Counted from the first letter of the stretch, positions 1-7,594 are shown. The stretch: DNA of 12,715 bases from Euperipatoides rowelli (GCA_003024985.2 PXIH01S0022493.1), one strand, 5' to 3'. The notes: generated from the letters alone by a model not told the origin. A program made the numbers and translations.

Positions 1-257
1 ATTTTGAATAGTCAAATCGTGACGATTCAATCGCAGATGTAGAAACAAATCTGGAAACAGATTGATTAATATGTAACTTTGCAAGAATCGCGAACTTAAT
101 TGCTTTGGCGATCCTGCGATTCAAGAGCAGAGCTCTGCGATTGAGGCAATTGAATCATTAGATGTAGACATCCTCATAAGAGACAAGGTATTGATCTTTT
201 GGCGATATATCGCGACGATCCTAACGTCACGCTTTATCACAAGTGTAGAACCGGCCT
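1..257. mobile_element. Right end of a TIR DNA transposon or MITE (partial)
   Basis: The stretch ends with TATCAC..GTGTAGAACCGGCCT at 236-257, which closely resembles the right terminus of the PIF/Harbinger-like element at 3262 (TATCAC..TGTGAACCAGCCT). The interior carries seven copies of GCGAT/ATCGC (about 30, 87, 108, 116, 137, 202 and 209) and two perfect 12-bp palindromes, GCAGAGCTCTGC and GCGATATATCGC. That is unusual in such AT-rich DNA and is the kind of subterminal motif cluster a transposase could bind. The left end lies outside the window, no ORF is visible, and the bases after 257 (TCC) do not show the TTA duplication seen at the other element. The family assignment is an inference from the terminus alone. 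Confidence 0.4.
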
Positions 258-269
258 TCCTGTGAGATT

Positions 270-529
270 CATAAAACATTTATGTCTGGAGCAGTAAATG
301 TTGACCATCTTGAGATATAAACAACTCTGAGACAGTAAAGATTTACTGTTTCAAAACAGTTAACGTTTATTGTTTTGAGCAGTAAATATTTACTGCTTGT
401 GAACTTTTACTGTCATGTGCAAGACAATAGCAAACATTTGCTGTCTCATGCGTCTCAAGCAATAAACTTTTACTATCTTGAAAATAAGGTAATTGACAAA
501 TAAATGTTTACTTTGCCAACAATAACCTT
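270..529. repeat. Palindromic minisatellite, left block
   Basis: About eleven degenerate units of roughly 23 bp follow one another. The consensus is CAGTAAATNTTTACTGT plus a short spacer often ending TTGAG. Each unit is itself a small palindrome (AGTAAA..TTTACT), for example at 343-360 and 400-416. The same unit continues at 3266-3620, on the far side of the inserted element 533-3262. Degeneracy between units shows the array is old. No coding or regulatory role can be read from it. Confidence 0.7.
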
Positions 530-532
530 TTA
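530..532. repeat. Target-site duplication TTA, left copy
   Basis: TTA directly abuts the left inverted terminus and matches TTA at 3263-3265 next to the right terminus. Three-base TTA/TAA duplications are characteristic of PIF/Harbinger integration. Confidence 0.65.
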
Positions 533-597
533 AGGGTGGTTCCCAACTTCAAAGTGATAAGTTATGGAAAAGTTGAATGTGAAAGGGAAAGTTCAGC
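533..597 (+). repeat. Left terminal inverted repeat of the Harbinger-type element
   Basis: AGGGTGGTTCCCA, then GTGATAAGTT, GGAAAAGTT and AAAGTTCAGC, matches in order the reverse complement of 3209-3262 with a few small gaps and substitutions. The left copy is about 11 bp longer because of insertions. The shared outermost motif is AGG(G/C)TGGTTC. Confidence 0.75.
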
Positions 598-1126
598 ACG
601 CACACAAATGTGTTCACAGTAAGAAGTTAACTTTATGGTCAAGTAAATATAGCACATGCGCTTAGTACATTTCTTAGAGCTGTGGTTTCCGCTCAGTAAC
701 ACACTTCTTTGTTTACAAGACTTAGATTTTATTTTGCCGATAACACACTTGATACAGCCATCCTGGCATCTATATTGAACATCAAAATCTTTGTCTTACT
801 TTGAAAAATAACTTACTCTTAACTTATCAGTTATCACTTCTTTATTTTTTTTTATAGAAAAATAGGGGAAAATCAACACAAATTTAAACTAGTTCAATAT
901 TCTGAGACATAGTATGAATCCAATTTGCAATTACCACCAGTTCATTCATAACTAGGCCTACTATTTTATTATTTTATTATTATGGCTAATTTGCTGAAGT
1001 CAAGTTTTGTTATAAATAAAATGTGCCATTAGGAAATATGAATCTTCAATATTTATATTTGCTTCTTTATTAGGATCCCATAAATTTAAAATTTATAAAA
1101 CAGGGCAATCTCTTGTTAACTGTTGT

Positions 1127-1159
1127 GGGTGAAGGGTTGGGGGTAGGAGGGGGGGGGGG
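1127..1159 (+). other. G-quadruplex-like G-tract cluster
   Basis: Four G runs (GGG, GGG, GGGGG and eleven G) are separated by loops of 4, 2 and 5 bases, which satisfies the usual G-quadruplex pattern. It lies inside the Harbinger-type element. No gene is nearby, so a regulatory role is not supported. Confidence 0.45.
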
Positions 1160-1453
1160 TAAAAAATGTGTGAAAAACTCATTATTATATTGAATGTTTT
1201 TTTTTACTAAAAATAATAAATTCTGGCCAGGAATCGTTAAATGTACATCGTCTCTTTGTGATTTTGCTTCCAATTATTAAAAATAATATTTTACAATGTT
1301 GACAACTCTTTAAACTCACCACAGTTTTCAGTGCAGTTTCCTAATGAAACATATACTATACATAATGTAATTATTGCTGCCTGTAAATCTAGTCGCTATA
1401 AATTTTTAAATATTCTAAATATAAGTACTCACTGAAAATAATTATTAAAAATA

Positions 1454-1489
1454 ATTATTAGAACTACATTTCCCTTCAGTTCTAATAAT
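1454..1489. repeat. 12-bp perfect inverted repeat (hairpin)
   Basis: The arms ATTATTAGAACT (1454-1465) and AGTTCTAATAAT (1478-1489) are exact reverse complements around a 12-base pyrimidine-rich loop. The hairpin sits just upstream of the LINE endonuclease relic. It could be a chance AT-rich hairpin or the edge of a small foldback. Confidence 0.5.
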
Positions 1490-1549
1490 GAAGCAAGCCA
1501 ATAGCAGATAAACTATGTCTCTTCTCATCTTATAGGTTTAATTAACTAA

Positions 1550-1756
1550 TTTAAATGCCATGAAAAAAAAATACGGAATTTACTCAATATAATTACAAAT
1601 TCAGTTATAATTCTGATCGCTGAAACCTGGCTCAGTAAGTTAACAAACAACAGTGAACATGAAATGAACCGCTATCATTTTGTGAGAAGAGACATATTTT
1701 TTTTTAAAAAAAGCCGATGGCTTGTTGTTTTTACTATAGACATCCAAATACAAATT
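1550..1756 (+). pseudogene. LINE apurinic-like endonuclease fragment
   Basis: Translated in the frame of 1577, the sequence reads ..LLNIITNSVIILIAETWLS, followed by a segment ending NRYHFVRRD. This matches the conserved core of LINE APE-type endonucleases (..IL.ITETWL.....I.GY...R.DR..GGGV..). The E of the ETWL motif is the catalytic-pocket glutamate in that family. Just upstream, in another frame, LNAMKKK resembles the LNARSL.NK start motif, so a small shift lies in the A run near 1562-1570. After RRD the glycine-rich strand is degraded, and the frame closes with TGA at 1757-1759. No reverse transcriptase follows, so this is an isolated fragment of a CR1/L2/Jockey-like LINE inside the Harbinger-type element. 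It cannot be the missing 5' part of the LINE at 3952 without a rearrangement. Confidence 0.6.
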
Positions 1757-1768
1757 TGACGGCAAGAA

Positions 1769-1830
1769 CAGCCCATAGTATAGCAAGGTTGTCCCCATTC
1801 CTAGGGACAAACTCGCTGTACTATAGACTG
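1769..1830. repeat. 62-nt imperfect hairpin (27-bp arms, 8-nt loop)
   Basis: The left arm 1769-1795 (CAGCCCATAGTATAGC..GTCCC) and right arm 1804-1830 are reverse complements at 22 of 27 positions, plus one G:U pair if transcribed from the plus strand. The loop is the 8 bases 1796-1803. Its base composition is richer in G and C than the surroundings. The size resembles a microRNA precursor, but foldback debris from a transposon is equally possible. No promoter is visible. Confidence 0.6.
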
Positions 1831-2827
1831 AGGAATGAGGCTTCTATTGATGTTATGATTTTTAAAAATAAAATTATTTTGAGAAAAGATAGACCCACTA
1901 ATTAATTAATATAAAAAGGTTTGATTTTATCAAGAAATGTTACTCTTGCGAATTCTACAAATTCTCTTTGTCCAAGTGTTGTAGTTTTATGGTCTATTGA
2001 ACATGCAGTGCAATAAGTCAGTAGTCTATGCAAATAACAATTTTTCCAAGTATGTATGCAGTATAGGCCTAAATCTAATTTATAATGTATATTTTTTTTT
2101 TGTTTGTTTAATGGCTAAATTTAATCTAAAAATATTAAAATTTGTACTTCAATTAGGGAAAATAAGCTATTCTTTGAAAAACAGGACAATATCATATTCA
2201 ATGCATCCTCTGGGGATGCCAGGACTGTATCTTTAAAAACGGGATTGTCCTTCTGAAAACATGTGACATATAACTATTCCATATGCTAGTTATTTTTCAT
2301 TTAAGCTTATTTTATTTTATTTTTTTTTTAAAAAAAATAGACTTTTTGCCATCACAAGGAAAATTCCAATTTTTCTTAAAAAAAAAAAAAACTAACTTAT
2401 TTAAAATTAAAAATAGCAAAAATTGATATTAATGTGTGCTAATATATAGTAATAATTGCTATTTTTTTATTTGTGACATATTAAGACCAAAAAAAAAAAA
2501 AAAACTATTAAATAAATAATACCCTAATAATTGCTAGCAAATTACAATTATGGCTTAAAAATATATACATAGCTTACTTATAAGGCTGACTTTTATAGAA
2601 ATATTTCACTTTTCTCTTATTACACTATAACTGGCCTCAGCAATCGGCTACAAGGATTATTGTATTTAGAGAAAGAATCAGATACAGTATTATCAGTGGT
2701 CATTTTTATTTAACAAGAAAATAAAAGTCCTGTAGGATAGTTATTATTTTTAATGACATGAGCTATAAAATTATTTGATTTGTCTTTTATTACACTTCTA
2801 AAATCTTATTTGCTCTATGTTGTATAG

Positions 2828-2986
2828 CCTACTGTAAAATATTTTCGAATGTATCCAAAGAAGTTTGAAGACTTGTTTAAATTTATAGAACCCAGCCTGA
2901 AAAAAGCCTTCTCTAAACAGAAAATTTATAGCTCAATAAAATCTAAATTTAATAAAAGAGATAATTATGCTGTCACTTTGTGGTAG
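2828..2986 (+). pseudogene. Harbinger-type transposase, N-terminal remnant
   Basis: An open stretch in the frame of 2849 reads KYFRMYPKKFEDLFKFIEP, then a lysine-rich linker, then NKRDNYAVTLW before a TAG at 2984-2986. This follows the well-known HARBI1/Harbinger transposase pattern YFRM.P..F..LL..v.P.i.k ... eRLAVTLR.LATG. The match stops just where LATG would be expected, and the DDE catalytic core is not found downstream before the right terminus at 3209. The fragment lies in the expected kind of element (TIRs, TTA duplication) and supports its family assignment. The protein is non-functional. The family call is from memory of the motif, not a database search. Confidence 0.58.
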
Positions 2987-3208
2987 AATATGAGAAACTC
3001 AAGTGTTTTCTTATATGGGCTTTGGTTCAGTGGACACAGCCATTTTATTTACAGTATGTCCTTGTTGTTCTAAAATGTGGTTGGTGGGATTGACAAAGTT
3101 ATACAGGAAGGAAAGGAACGTCAAAGTTAAAAAAATCCTACTTCTATGGAACATCAAAGACATCTTGCAGATAAATATCAGGTTTGCTGTGATTGGCCAA
3201 GCATAAAA

Positions 3209-3262
3209 GCTGAACTTAACTTTCACTTAACTTTCCAAAAACGTATCACTGTGAACCAGCCT
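3209..3262 (-). repeat. Right terminal inverted repeat of the Harbinger-type element
   Basis: Read on the minus strand from 3262 it gives AGGCTGGTTCACA, GTGATACGTT, GGAAAGTTAAG and AAGTTCAGC, collinear with the left terminus at 533-597. Confidence 0.75.
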
Positions 3263-3265
3263 TTA
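3263..3265. repeat. Target-site duplication TTA, right copy
   Basis: TTA follows the right terminus and matches the left copy at 530-532. The sequence after it (GTG...) resumes the interrupted minisatellite unit. Confidence 0.65.
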
Positions 3266-3620
3266 GTGTTAGGTACATTAAACATCAAACAGTAAATGTT
3301 TATGTGCCAACAGTAAACATTTACTGTGCCAAACTTTAAACATTTAATGTTCAAACAGTAAGGATTTATTGTGCAAACAATACACATTTACTATGCCAAA
3401 TTGTAGATGTTTTCAATACAAATCATAAAATGTTTACTACCCCAAATAATAAATGTTTATTCCCCTACACATTAAATGCTTTATTGCCCAAACAGTAAAT
3501 ACTTATTGTCCCAATACTAAATGTTTACTGTACCAAGCATTAAACAATAATCACTGCTTCAAACTTTACAAACTTGTTGTTTATAACAGTAAATTTTTAT
3601 TATTTATAACAATAAAAATT
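3266..3620. repeat. Palindromic minisatellite, right block
   Basis: About fifteen degenerate units of ~22-23 bp continue the array of 270-529. The consensus is CAGTAAATGTTTACTGTGCCAAA. The clearest unit is near 3310-3330 (CAGTAAACATTTACTGTGCC). The spacer here is mostly GCCAA(A), while the left block mostly has TTGAG, so the two halves carry different variants. The unit core is self-complementary. The short ORFs inside are by-products of the repeat. Confidence 0.75.
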
Positions 3621-3951
3621 AACATATTAATTTATCAATTGTTTGTTTTGTTGCAGTTGTTAGCCCTTTATTCATTTCTTTAGTAAATATTAACTAGTTT
3701 GCACACTTCTTAATATATAATTAATTGACTAAAGGTTTCCTCACCTTTTTAAAACTGGGCATGTGAAAGTTTATTGTTGTAAATCGATTAAAAAATCAAA
3801 AAATCTCCCCCTTCAATAACGCATAATTATGTATGATGGTAAAAATACCCTGATATATATTTATTTGCTCAATCATATTTATGCCTATTTCTCTGATGTG
3901 TACCAATCACCATATTATAATCAGATGCTTTGTAAAGAACTGGATTTTGCT
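3621..3951. other. AT-rich stretch, nothing recognised
   Basis: This separates the minisatellite from the LINE relic. It holds AT-rich sequence with no ORF, TIR or tandem repeat that I can support. Part of it may be unrecognised, degraded 5' sequence of the LINE, since the open frame that includes the RT begins at about 3881. Confidence 0.4.
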
Positions 3952-4008
3952 TGTCTCTAGGGATATGCCTTCACCGGATATGTCTCTAGGGATAACTTCA
4001 CCAGATAT
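3952..4008 (+). repeat. 29-bp tandem duplication at the 5' edge of the LINE
   Basis: TGTCTCTAGGGATA..TTCACC(A/G)GATA occurs twice head to tail, at 3952-3980 and 3981-4008, differing by a 1-base gap and a few substitutions. It lies where recognisable LINE protein similarity begins and adds a repeated SPD-containing peptide to the reading frame. Confidence 0.7.
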
Positions 4009-4964
4009 CTCTTCTAAAAATGTCTTGACTACGTTGAGACAGATAAACGGGAGGAGTGCCCCTGGTCCTGATATGGTTTCACCTGATTTTCTATTGCAGT
4101 TCTCTCATATTTTGCTGCCAAATATAGTTAGGATGTATAATTCTTGGCTGAATGAGCCATATTGTCAGGAGTCATTCATTCACTCCTACTTATTAATACA
4201 TCATAAGGGCAATTTCGATCCCAGGGAACCTTTGACATTATCAGGAATTAGGCTTATTAACATGCAAAATCTGGATTCCAAAATTTTTGTGTGGTTGTTA
4301 AATGATAGGCTGAATGTGTTGTTGTCCAGATGTTTGGCACCTTATCACTTTGCAATAAATACATGCCCCAATTTGTTTTTTACAACAGTCACTTCATTAT
4401 ATAAAGAATAATTGCATGAAGGAAGCGGCATAGTTTTCCTGGATATCCAATAAGCATTTGACTATTAAGTAATTCCTACTTAATAAGGCAAATAATCAGA
4501 CTGTTTGGGCCAACCAATTTATCTTGTGGGCTAATCAAGTATGCCATGAATAAACATATCTGTCAAACATAGGGGTAAATTGTATTTTATTTTGGGGTAA
4601 GAATGGGAGTTACTCAGGGGTCTCCCATGAGTACTAAACTTTTTGCCATCTATCTGGATGGACTGATCAGAGACATTGAACAAAGTGTGGCAGGAGTTTG
4701 GTTATCTTCTTTGTGCAGGAGTTTATCAGTCATAGCATATGTAGACGACTTAACTGTTCTTGTGAAAAGTCCCGCTGGCCTACAGGCAATGTTTGATGCA
4801 TTGGAGCGATTTACAGATAGAACAGGGTCTATTATTAGTCAAATAAAAACCCATGTATGGTATCCAGTGGAAAACAGGAGGGATATGTGTTGCAATCCTC
4901 AGATTCCTACAAGATTTTGGGAATTCCTTTATCTTTTATGGGGGTTATGGTGAAAAGATTATAA
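3959..4964 (+). pseudogene. LINE ORF2 reverse-transcriptase core, broken
   Basis: Reading pieces in order: RSAPGPD at 4052-4072 (fingers, equivalent of K(S/A)PGPDG), LLIHHKGNFD then IRLINMQNLDSKIF and NDRL (equivalent of the YRPISLLN..YKI..K.L..RL block), GIVFLDIQ-stop-AFD at 4427-4462 (palm motif A, first catalytic Asp kept), GVTQGSPMS at 4606-4632 (motif B), AYVDDLTVL around 4735-4758 (motif C, both catalytic Asp kept), and SYKILGIPLSF at 4905-4937 (motif D/E region). The frame changes from frame 2 (to about 4468) to frame 1 (4603-4900) to frame 3 (4905-4961). Stops interrupt at 4409, 4451 and 4466. YVDD instead of the more common (F/Y)ADD is a notable variant. The enzyme cannot be made from this copy. 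Confidence 0.85.
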
Positions 4965-6175
4965 AGGACCAAATATTTGATCGTTTTCGTAGAGCATGTT
5001 ATTCCCTTCAGAACAAACCCATCTCATTGATAACAAAAGTGAAAATTGCAAATATTTTTCCATGTATATACTTTTATATACCCCACATTCAGTTTGCTAA
5101 GGGTTTTATACACAAGTTGTATTCAATGGCACAAACCATATTTTGGGGCACTAGGCTCATTCCAATTTCCAAATCTAGGCTTTTTTTACCAGTTGCACTT
5201 GGAGGATTGGGCATTACTGATATGAACCGATTAATGACTGTTATAAAGGCTAATGTCTTTATATTGTTTGCTGCATTTGCTCAATTCGACAATGATGCAA
5301 TATAGGTTCAACCAACCGATACACCCCCACTGTATATGGATGAGGTACCTTTGGTGATGAAAATTTGGGAGGCCTACCAGGATATAGCATAATGTTTTGA
5401 CTACAGGCATGATGGGAAGTTCTCCTATAAGGGTTATGCATGGCTATTGGATCAGGATGTGCATCCTAGACCGATGGACTTATTGTTATTATCTTTATAC
5501 AGGCATTTTAAGAGGAGTTATTTCTTCAAATTTATACAATTTTGTCTTTGGATCACAACTGAGTCTGCATTCACTAGGGAACTCCTTATTCATAGGCATG
5601 GCTTTCCAGTTGATCCAGTTTGACCATTTTGTGATCGTGCTGAATCTTTGGTTCATTTATTTTTGACTTGTGAGTACTTTCAAGAAGCTAGAAATCGAAT
5701 AGTCTAGTTCCTGAACTTTGACTTTTTTGCAGATAGTATTTATGATACTTTGACTAGGCTGTTGTAGAGGAGGGGAAGTTCTGCTACATGGTTTGATAGC
5801 TTTATTTTCATTTTTGAAGGAAAACAATTCCTACATCTTTCAAGGTATTTCCCTAAGGCCTTGAACTTATATGCAATTAGAATTTGAGCTAGATTTAAAG
5901 CGGGATTACACCTTGCTTTCATTTAAAGTTTTTGATGCCATATGGCTTAATTCAGCCACTAAGGTTTATTTTGACATTTTTTATCAGACCCATAGATTTC
6001 TTGCCGATTGACCAGGGCGGAAGGATTACCATCTATTGGACTTTAATTTTGCTAGGTAAACTTTTTTTCTTTCAATCTGTTTGGTTCTTTTGGGGCAGAA
6101 TGAATGCACCCTTGGAATTATGTTCTAAGGTTTCTCAGAGGCATGTGAATTTTCTCTGGTGTTTATGTGTATCAT
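4952..6175 (+). pseudogene. LINE ORF2 C-terminal region: thumb, connection and zf-RVT-like motif, broken
   Basis: In frame 2 from 4952 the thumb reads ..RRACYSLQNKPISLITKVK.., then LFLPVALGGLGITDMNRL, a segment conserved after the polymerase in L1/Tx1-like LINEs. After stops at 5303 and 5390 the same frame resumes with YRHDGKFSYKGYAWLLDQ, HPRPMDLLLL and FIQFCLWITTESAFTRELL, then HRHGFPVDPV, a TGA at 5621, and PFCDRAESLVHLFLTCEYF (5624-5683). This matches the zf-RVT pattern (G.FS.K..Y ... FLW....T...L..RG ... C..C...E...HLF..C). The first cysteine appears to have become the TGA; Cys 5630, His 5654 and Cys 5669 remain. Further stops lie at 5705 and 5765. After a shift near 5920, frame 3 gives KVFDAIWLNSATKVYFDIF before decaying. 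No RNase H domain is seen. Confidence 0.75.
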
Positions 6176-6191
6176 AATTTTTAGTTTGTAT

Positions 6192-6246
6192 AATAAATTT
6201 ATTGGGGACAAATCCCCACAAATCCCCACCAAAAAAAAAAAAAAAA
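6192..6246 (+). other. LINE 3' end: AATAAA, stem-loop, 10-bp tandem repeat and poly(A)
   Basis: AATAAA at 6192-6197 is followed by TGGGGA-CAAA-TCCCCA (6203-6218), a perfect 6-bp stem with a 4-base loop. The unit CAAATCCCCA is repeated in tandem at 6209-6218 and 6219-6228, and sixteen A follow at 6231-6246. In LINEs the 3' terminus often carries a stem-loop or short repeat recognised by the element's own reverse transcriptase. This arrangement is consistent with that, but function is inferred. Confidence 0.7.
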
Positions 6247-7539
6247 TGACTAGCATGATTTTTATTGTAACTATGGAATTTAAATCCTCTAGAATATGAT
6301 ATCGTGAAAATGATAATATTGATAATCTCAAGGAAATATTTTTTGGGTTTGGTATATGAGCTTAATATTCACACAATCATATTTTAAAATAGCCCTTTTA
6401 AAGAATAAATGGACAGAGGAAGGATGGGGAAAGAGAGGGGGTATTGGGACAAAGGGTTAAGTGATAAGAGTCGAGATGGGTGGGTGGGGAGAGATAACTA
6501 GACCACATTGTATTTCCACACACAACAGGCTTTACATCTAGTAGAAAATAAGAATANGTGAATTATTTGTACAAAATTTAGTCACAAATAAATTTCTCTC
6601 TAAAACAAATTTTGGAAATGTAAAATATTTAACTAAAATATCTTAAATGTCAAAATGTCTTTTTTTTTTAATAAATAATTTAGAATTAAAAATGTTTAAA
6701 TATTAAAATTTTAAATAAATATTAGAAGTTTAAAAATATCCCATTAAATATCATATTTTGTTACATGTATAATGGGAGGTTATTAAAGATGCAAACATTT
6801 GCTTTAAATATATTGTGGAGAATTATAAATAGGCTTACTTTTTTTAAAGACCAAAAAGTATTCAAAGTAATTCACTTCTAAAATCCAACATGGAAAAAGG
6901 ATTTCTATTATTATAATCTAAACACACCCACGAAAAAGGAGGAAATGTCTAATTTTAAGAACAGGATTATTTATTTACAAAATATATACGATTATAAATT
7001 ATCAACTTTTTTTTTTTATCCCTACCAAGTTTAGTTCTTTAGAAGGAATATAGCTAAAATGCATTTTTGGATAAAAACTAAAGATAGCAATATTTTGAGG
7101 GAACATTCTAAATTTTTAATAGAATGAAACACAAATAAAATAAATGATCTGGCATGCAATCATATAATTCTGATTTCCCCACAGTACAAATTTGACTGTT
7201 GTAAATAGATCTCTTAGCACAATTAACTATGGATATCCCTATTCTGGTTCTTGAACCATGTATGTACTTATTTTTTTCTTTTATGTATTATGTAAAAATA
7301 GATAAAAATAAGTTTCCAAGCATTTATGGTATAGACTACTGAGTTCTGTTCAAAAACAAACATTTTATAGGACAACAAGGTTTGGAAATAATACATCTTA
7401 GAGGAGTAGCTAAAAGCAGGCCTCACAAATTTCCATTTTACCACATTTTTAACATCTGCACATTCCGGAAGTAGCTCCAAATTATCGAAATCGATCAAAA
7501 AAGGATTATTTTACCTCTAGATTATCCTAGGGTAGGGAA
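6247..7539. other. AT-rich stretch without a recognised gene; one undetermined base
   Basis: Mostly AT-rich sequence with T and A tracts. A purine/G-rich patch lies at 6415-6495 and an undetermined base (N) at 6557. Two overlapping stop-poor frames lie at 7205-7560 (plus) and 7268-7498 (minus, beginning at TTG). Neither gives a peptide that I recognise, so neither is called a gene. Confidence 0.4.
6426..6489 (+). other. G-rich patch with a G-quadruplex-like motif
   Basis: GGGG, GGGGG, GGG and GGG at 6426-6456 are spaced by 7, 4 and 5 bases, meeting the usual quadruplex pattern. A second group, GGGTGGGTGGGG, lies at 6478-6489. The strand is nearly all purine over this stretch. No adjacent gene gives it a role. 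Confidence 0.4.
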
Positions 7540-7594
7540 TAGTGTGTTTAATACATATTAGGAGTTAGGCTTAGAGTAGGGGTAAGGTTAGGAC
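7540..7594 (+). repeat. Telomere-like degenerate TTAGG(G) block, related to the core of the 11427 MITE
   Basis: The block runs TAGTGTGTTTAA..GGAGTTAGGCTTAGAG then TAGGGGTAAGGTTAGG. It aligns with 11545-11594 (TAGTGTATTTCA..GGAGTTAGGGCTCAGGGTAAGGGTTAAG) both in the flank before the TTAGG units and through them. That suggests a second, older copy of the same small element rather than a true interstitial telomere. The ends of this copy cannot be placed. Confidence 0.4.

Larger units (their letters stand above)
533..3262 (+). mobile_element. Non-autonomous PIF/Harbinger-type DNA transposon
   Basis: Three observations support this. The ends are inverted repeats: AGGGTGGTTCCCA.. at 533 and the complement of AGGCTGGTTCACA.. 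ending at 3262, similar over 54-65 bp. A 3-bp direct repeat TTA flanks them at 530-532 and 3263-3265, the target duplication typical of PIF/Harbinger. The interior holds a decayed fragment resembling the N-terminal part of a Harbinger-type transposase (2828-2986). Removing the element and one TTA restores a repeat unit of the surrounding minisatellite. The element cannot make its own transposase: the catalytic part is gone. The rest of the interior (about 598-1549 and 1831-2827) is AT-rich with A/T homopolymers and no gene that I recognise; a LINE piece is nested inside. piggyBac (TTAA) is a less good fit because the right flank lacks TTAA. Confidence 0.72.
3952..6246 (+). mobile_element. 5'-truncated LINE (non-LTR retrotransposon), L1/Tx1-like
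   Basis: A chain of reverse-transcriptase motifs, a zf-RVT-like Cys/His region, an AATAAA signal (6192-6197) and a 16-base poly(A) tail (6231-6246) lie in the right order on the plus strand. The endonuclease and any ORF1 are absent, so the copy is 5'-truncated, as most LINE insertions are. At least three frameshifts and many stops show it is old. The combination of a KILGIPLSF segment, a long region after the thumb and a terminal C..C..H..C motif without RNase H fits the L1/Tx1 side of the LINE tree better than CR1 or Jockey. That is an inference. I could not find a flanking target-site duplication, and the exact 5' boundary is uncertain. Confidence 0.8.

Noticed and set aside
1070-1273. Minus-strand 67-codon ORF with a proline run
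   Set aside because: The proline run is the complement of the G tract at 1139-1159; there are no motifs and it lies within transposon DNA.
2183-2251. Nested short inverted repeats (AGGACAAT..ATTGTCCT enclosing GCATCC..GGATGC)
   Set aside because: Arms are only 6-8 bases with no extension, so this is within chance for the length examined.
3003-3226. Overlapping ORFs on both strands
   Set aside because: They cover the right end of the Harbinger-type element and the peptides match nothing; the overlap on opposite strands suggests chance.
270-3620. Regular palindromic repeats with spacers, superficially CRISPR-like
   Set aside because: The spacers are only a few bases long and similar to one another, the units are degenerate, and the context is a eukaryotic repeat-rich genome with no cas genes.
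3453-3683. Plus-strand 76-codon ORF
   Set aside because: It is a translation of the minisatellite units and has a low-complexity hydrophobic composition.
3952-6246. LTR retrotransposon, suggested by YVDD
   Set aside because: There are no LTRs, protease, integrase or RNase H. The motif order, zf-RVT-like tail and terminal poly(A) are those of a LINE.
7205-7560. Stop-poor frames on both strands, including a minus ORF 7268-7498 with IDFDNLELLPECADVKN
   Set aside because: The part beginning at TTG reads protein-like and is followed by a GTGAG donor-like site, but I recognise no family, and runs this long can occur by chance over six frames. Left uncalled.
7540-7594. True interstitial telomeric repeat
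   Set aside because: Units are too degenerate, and the similarity to 11545-11594 includes non-telomeric flank, favouring a dispersed element.
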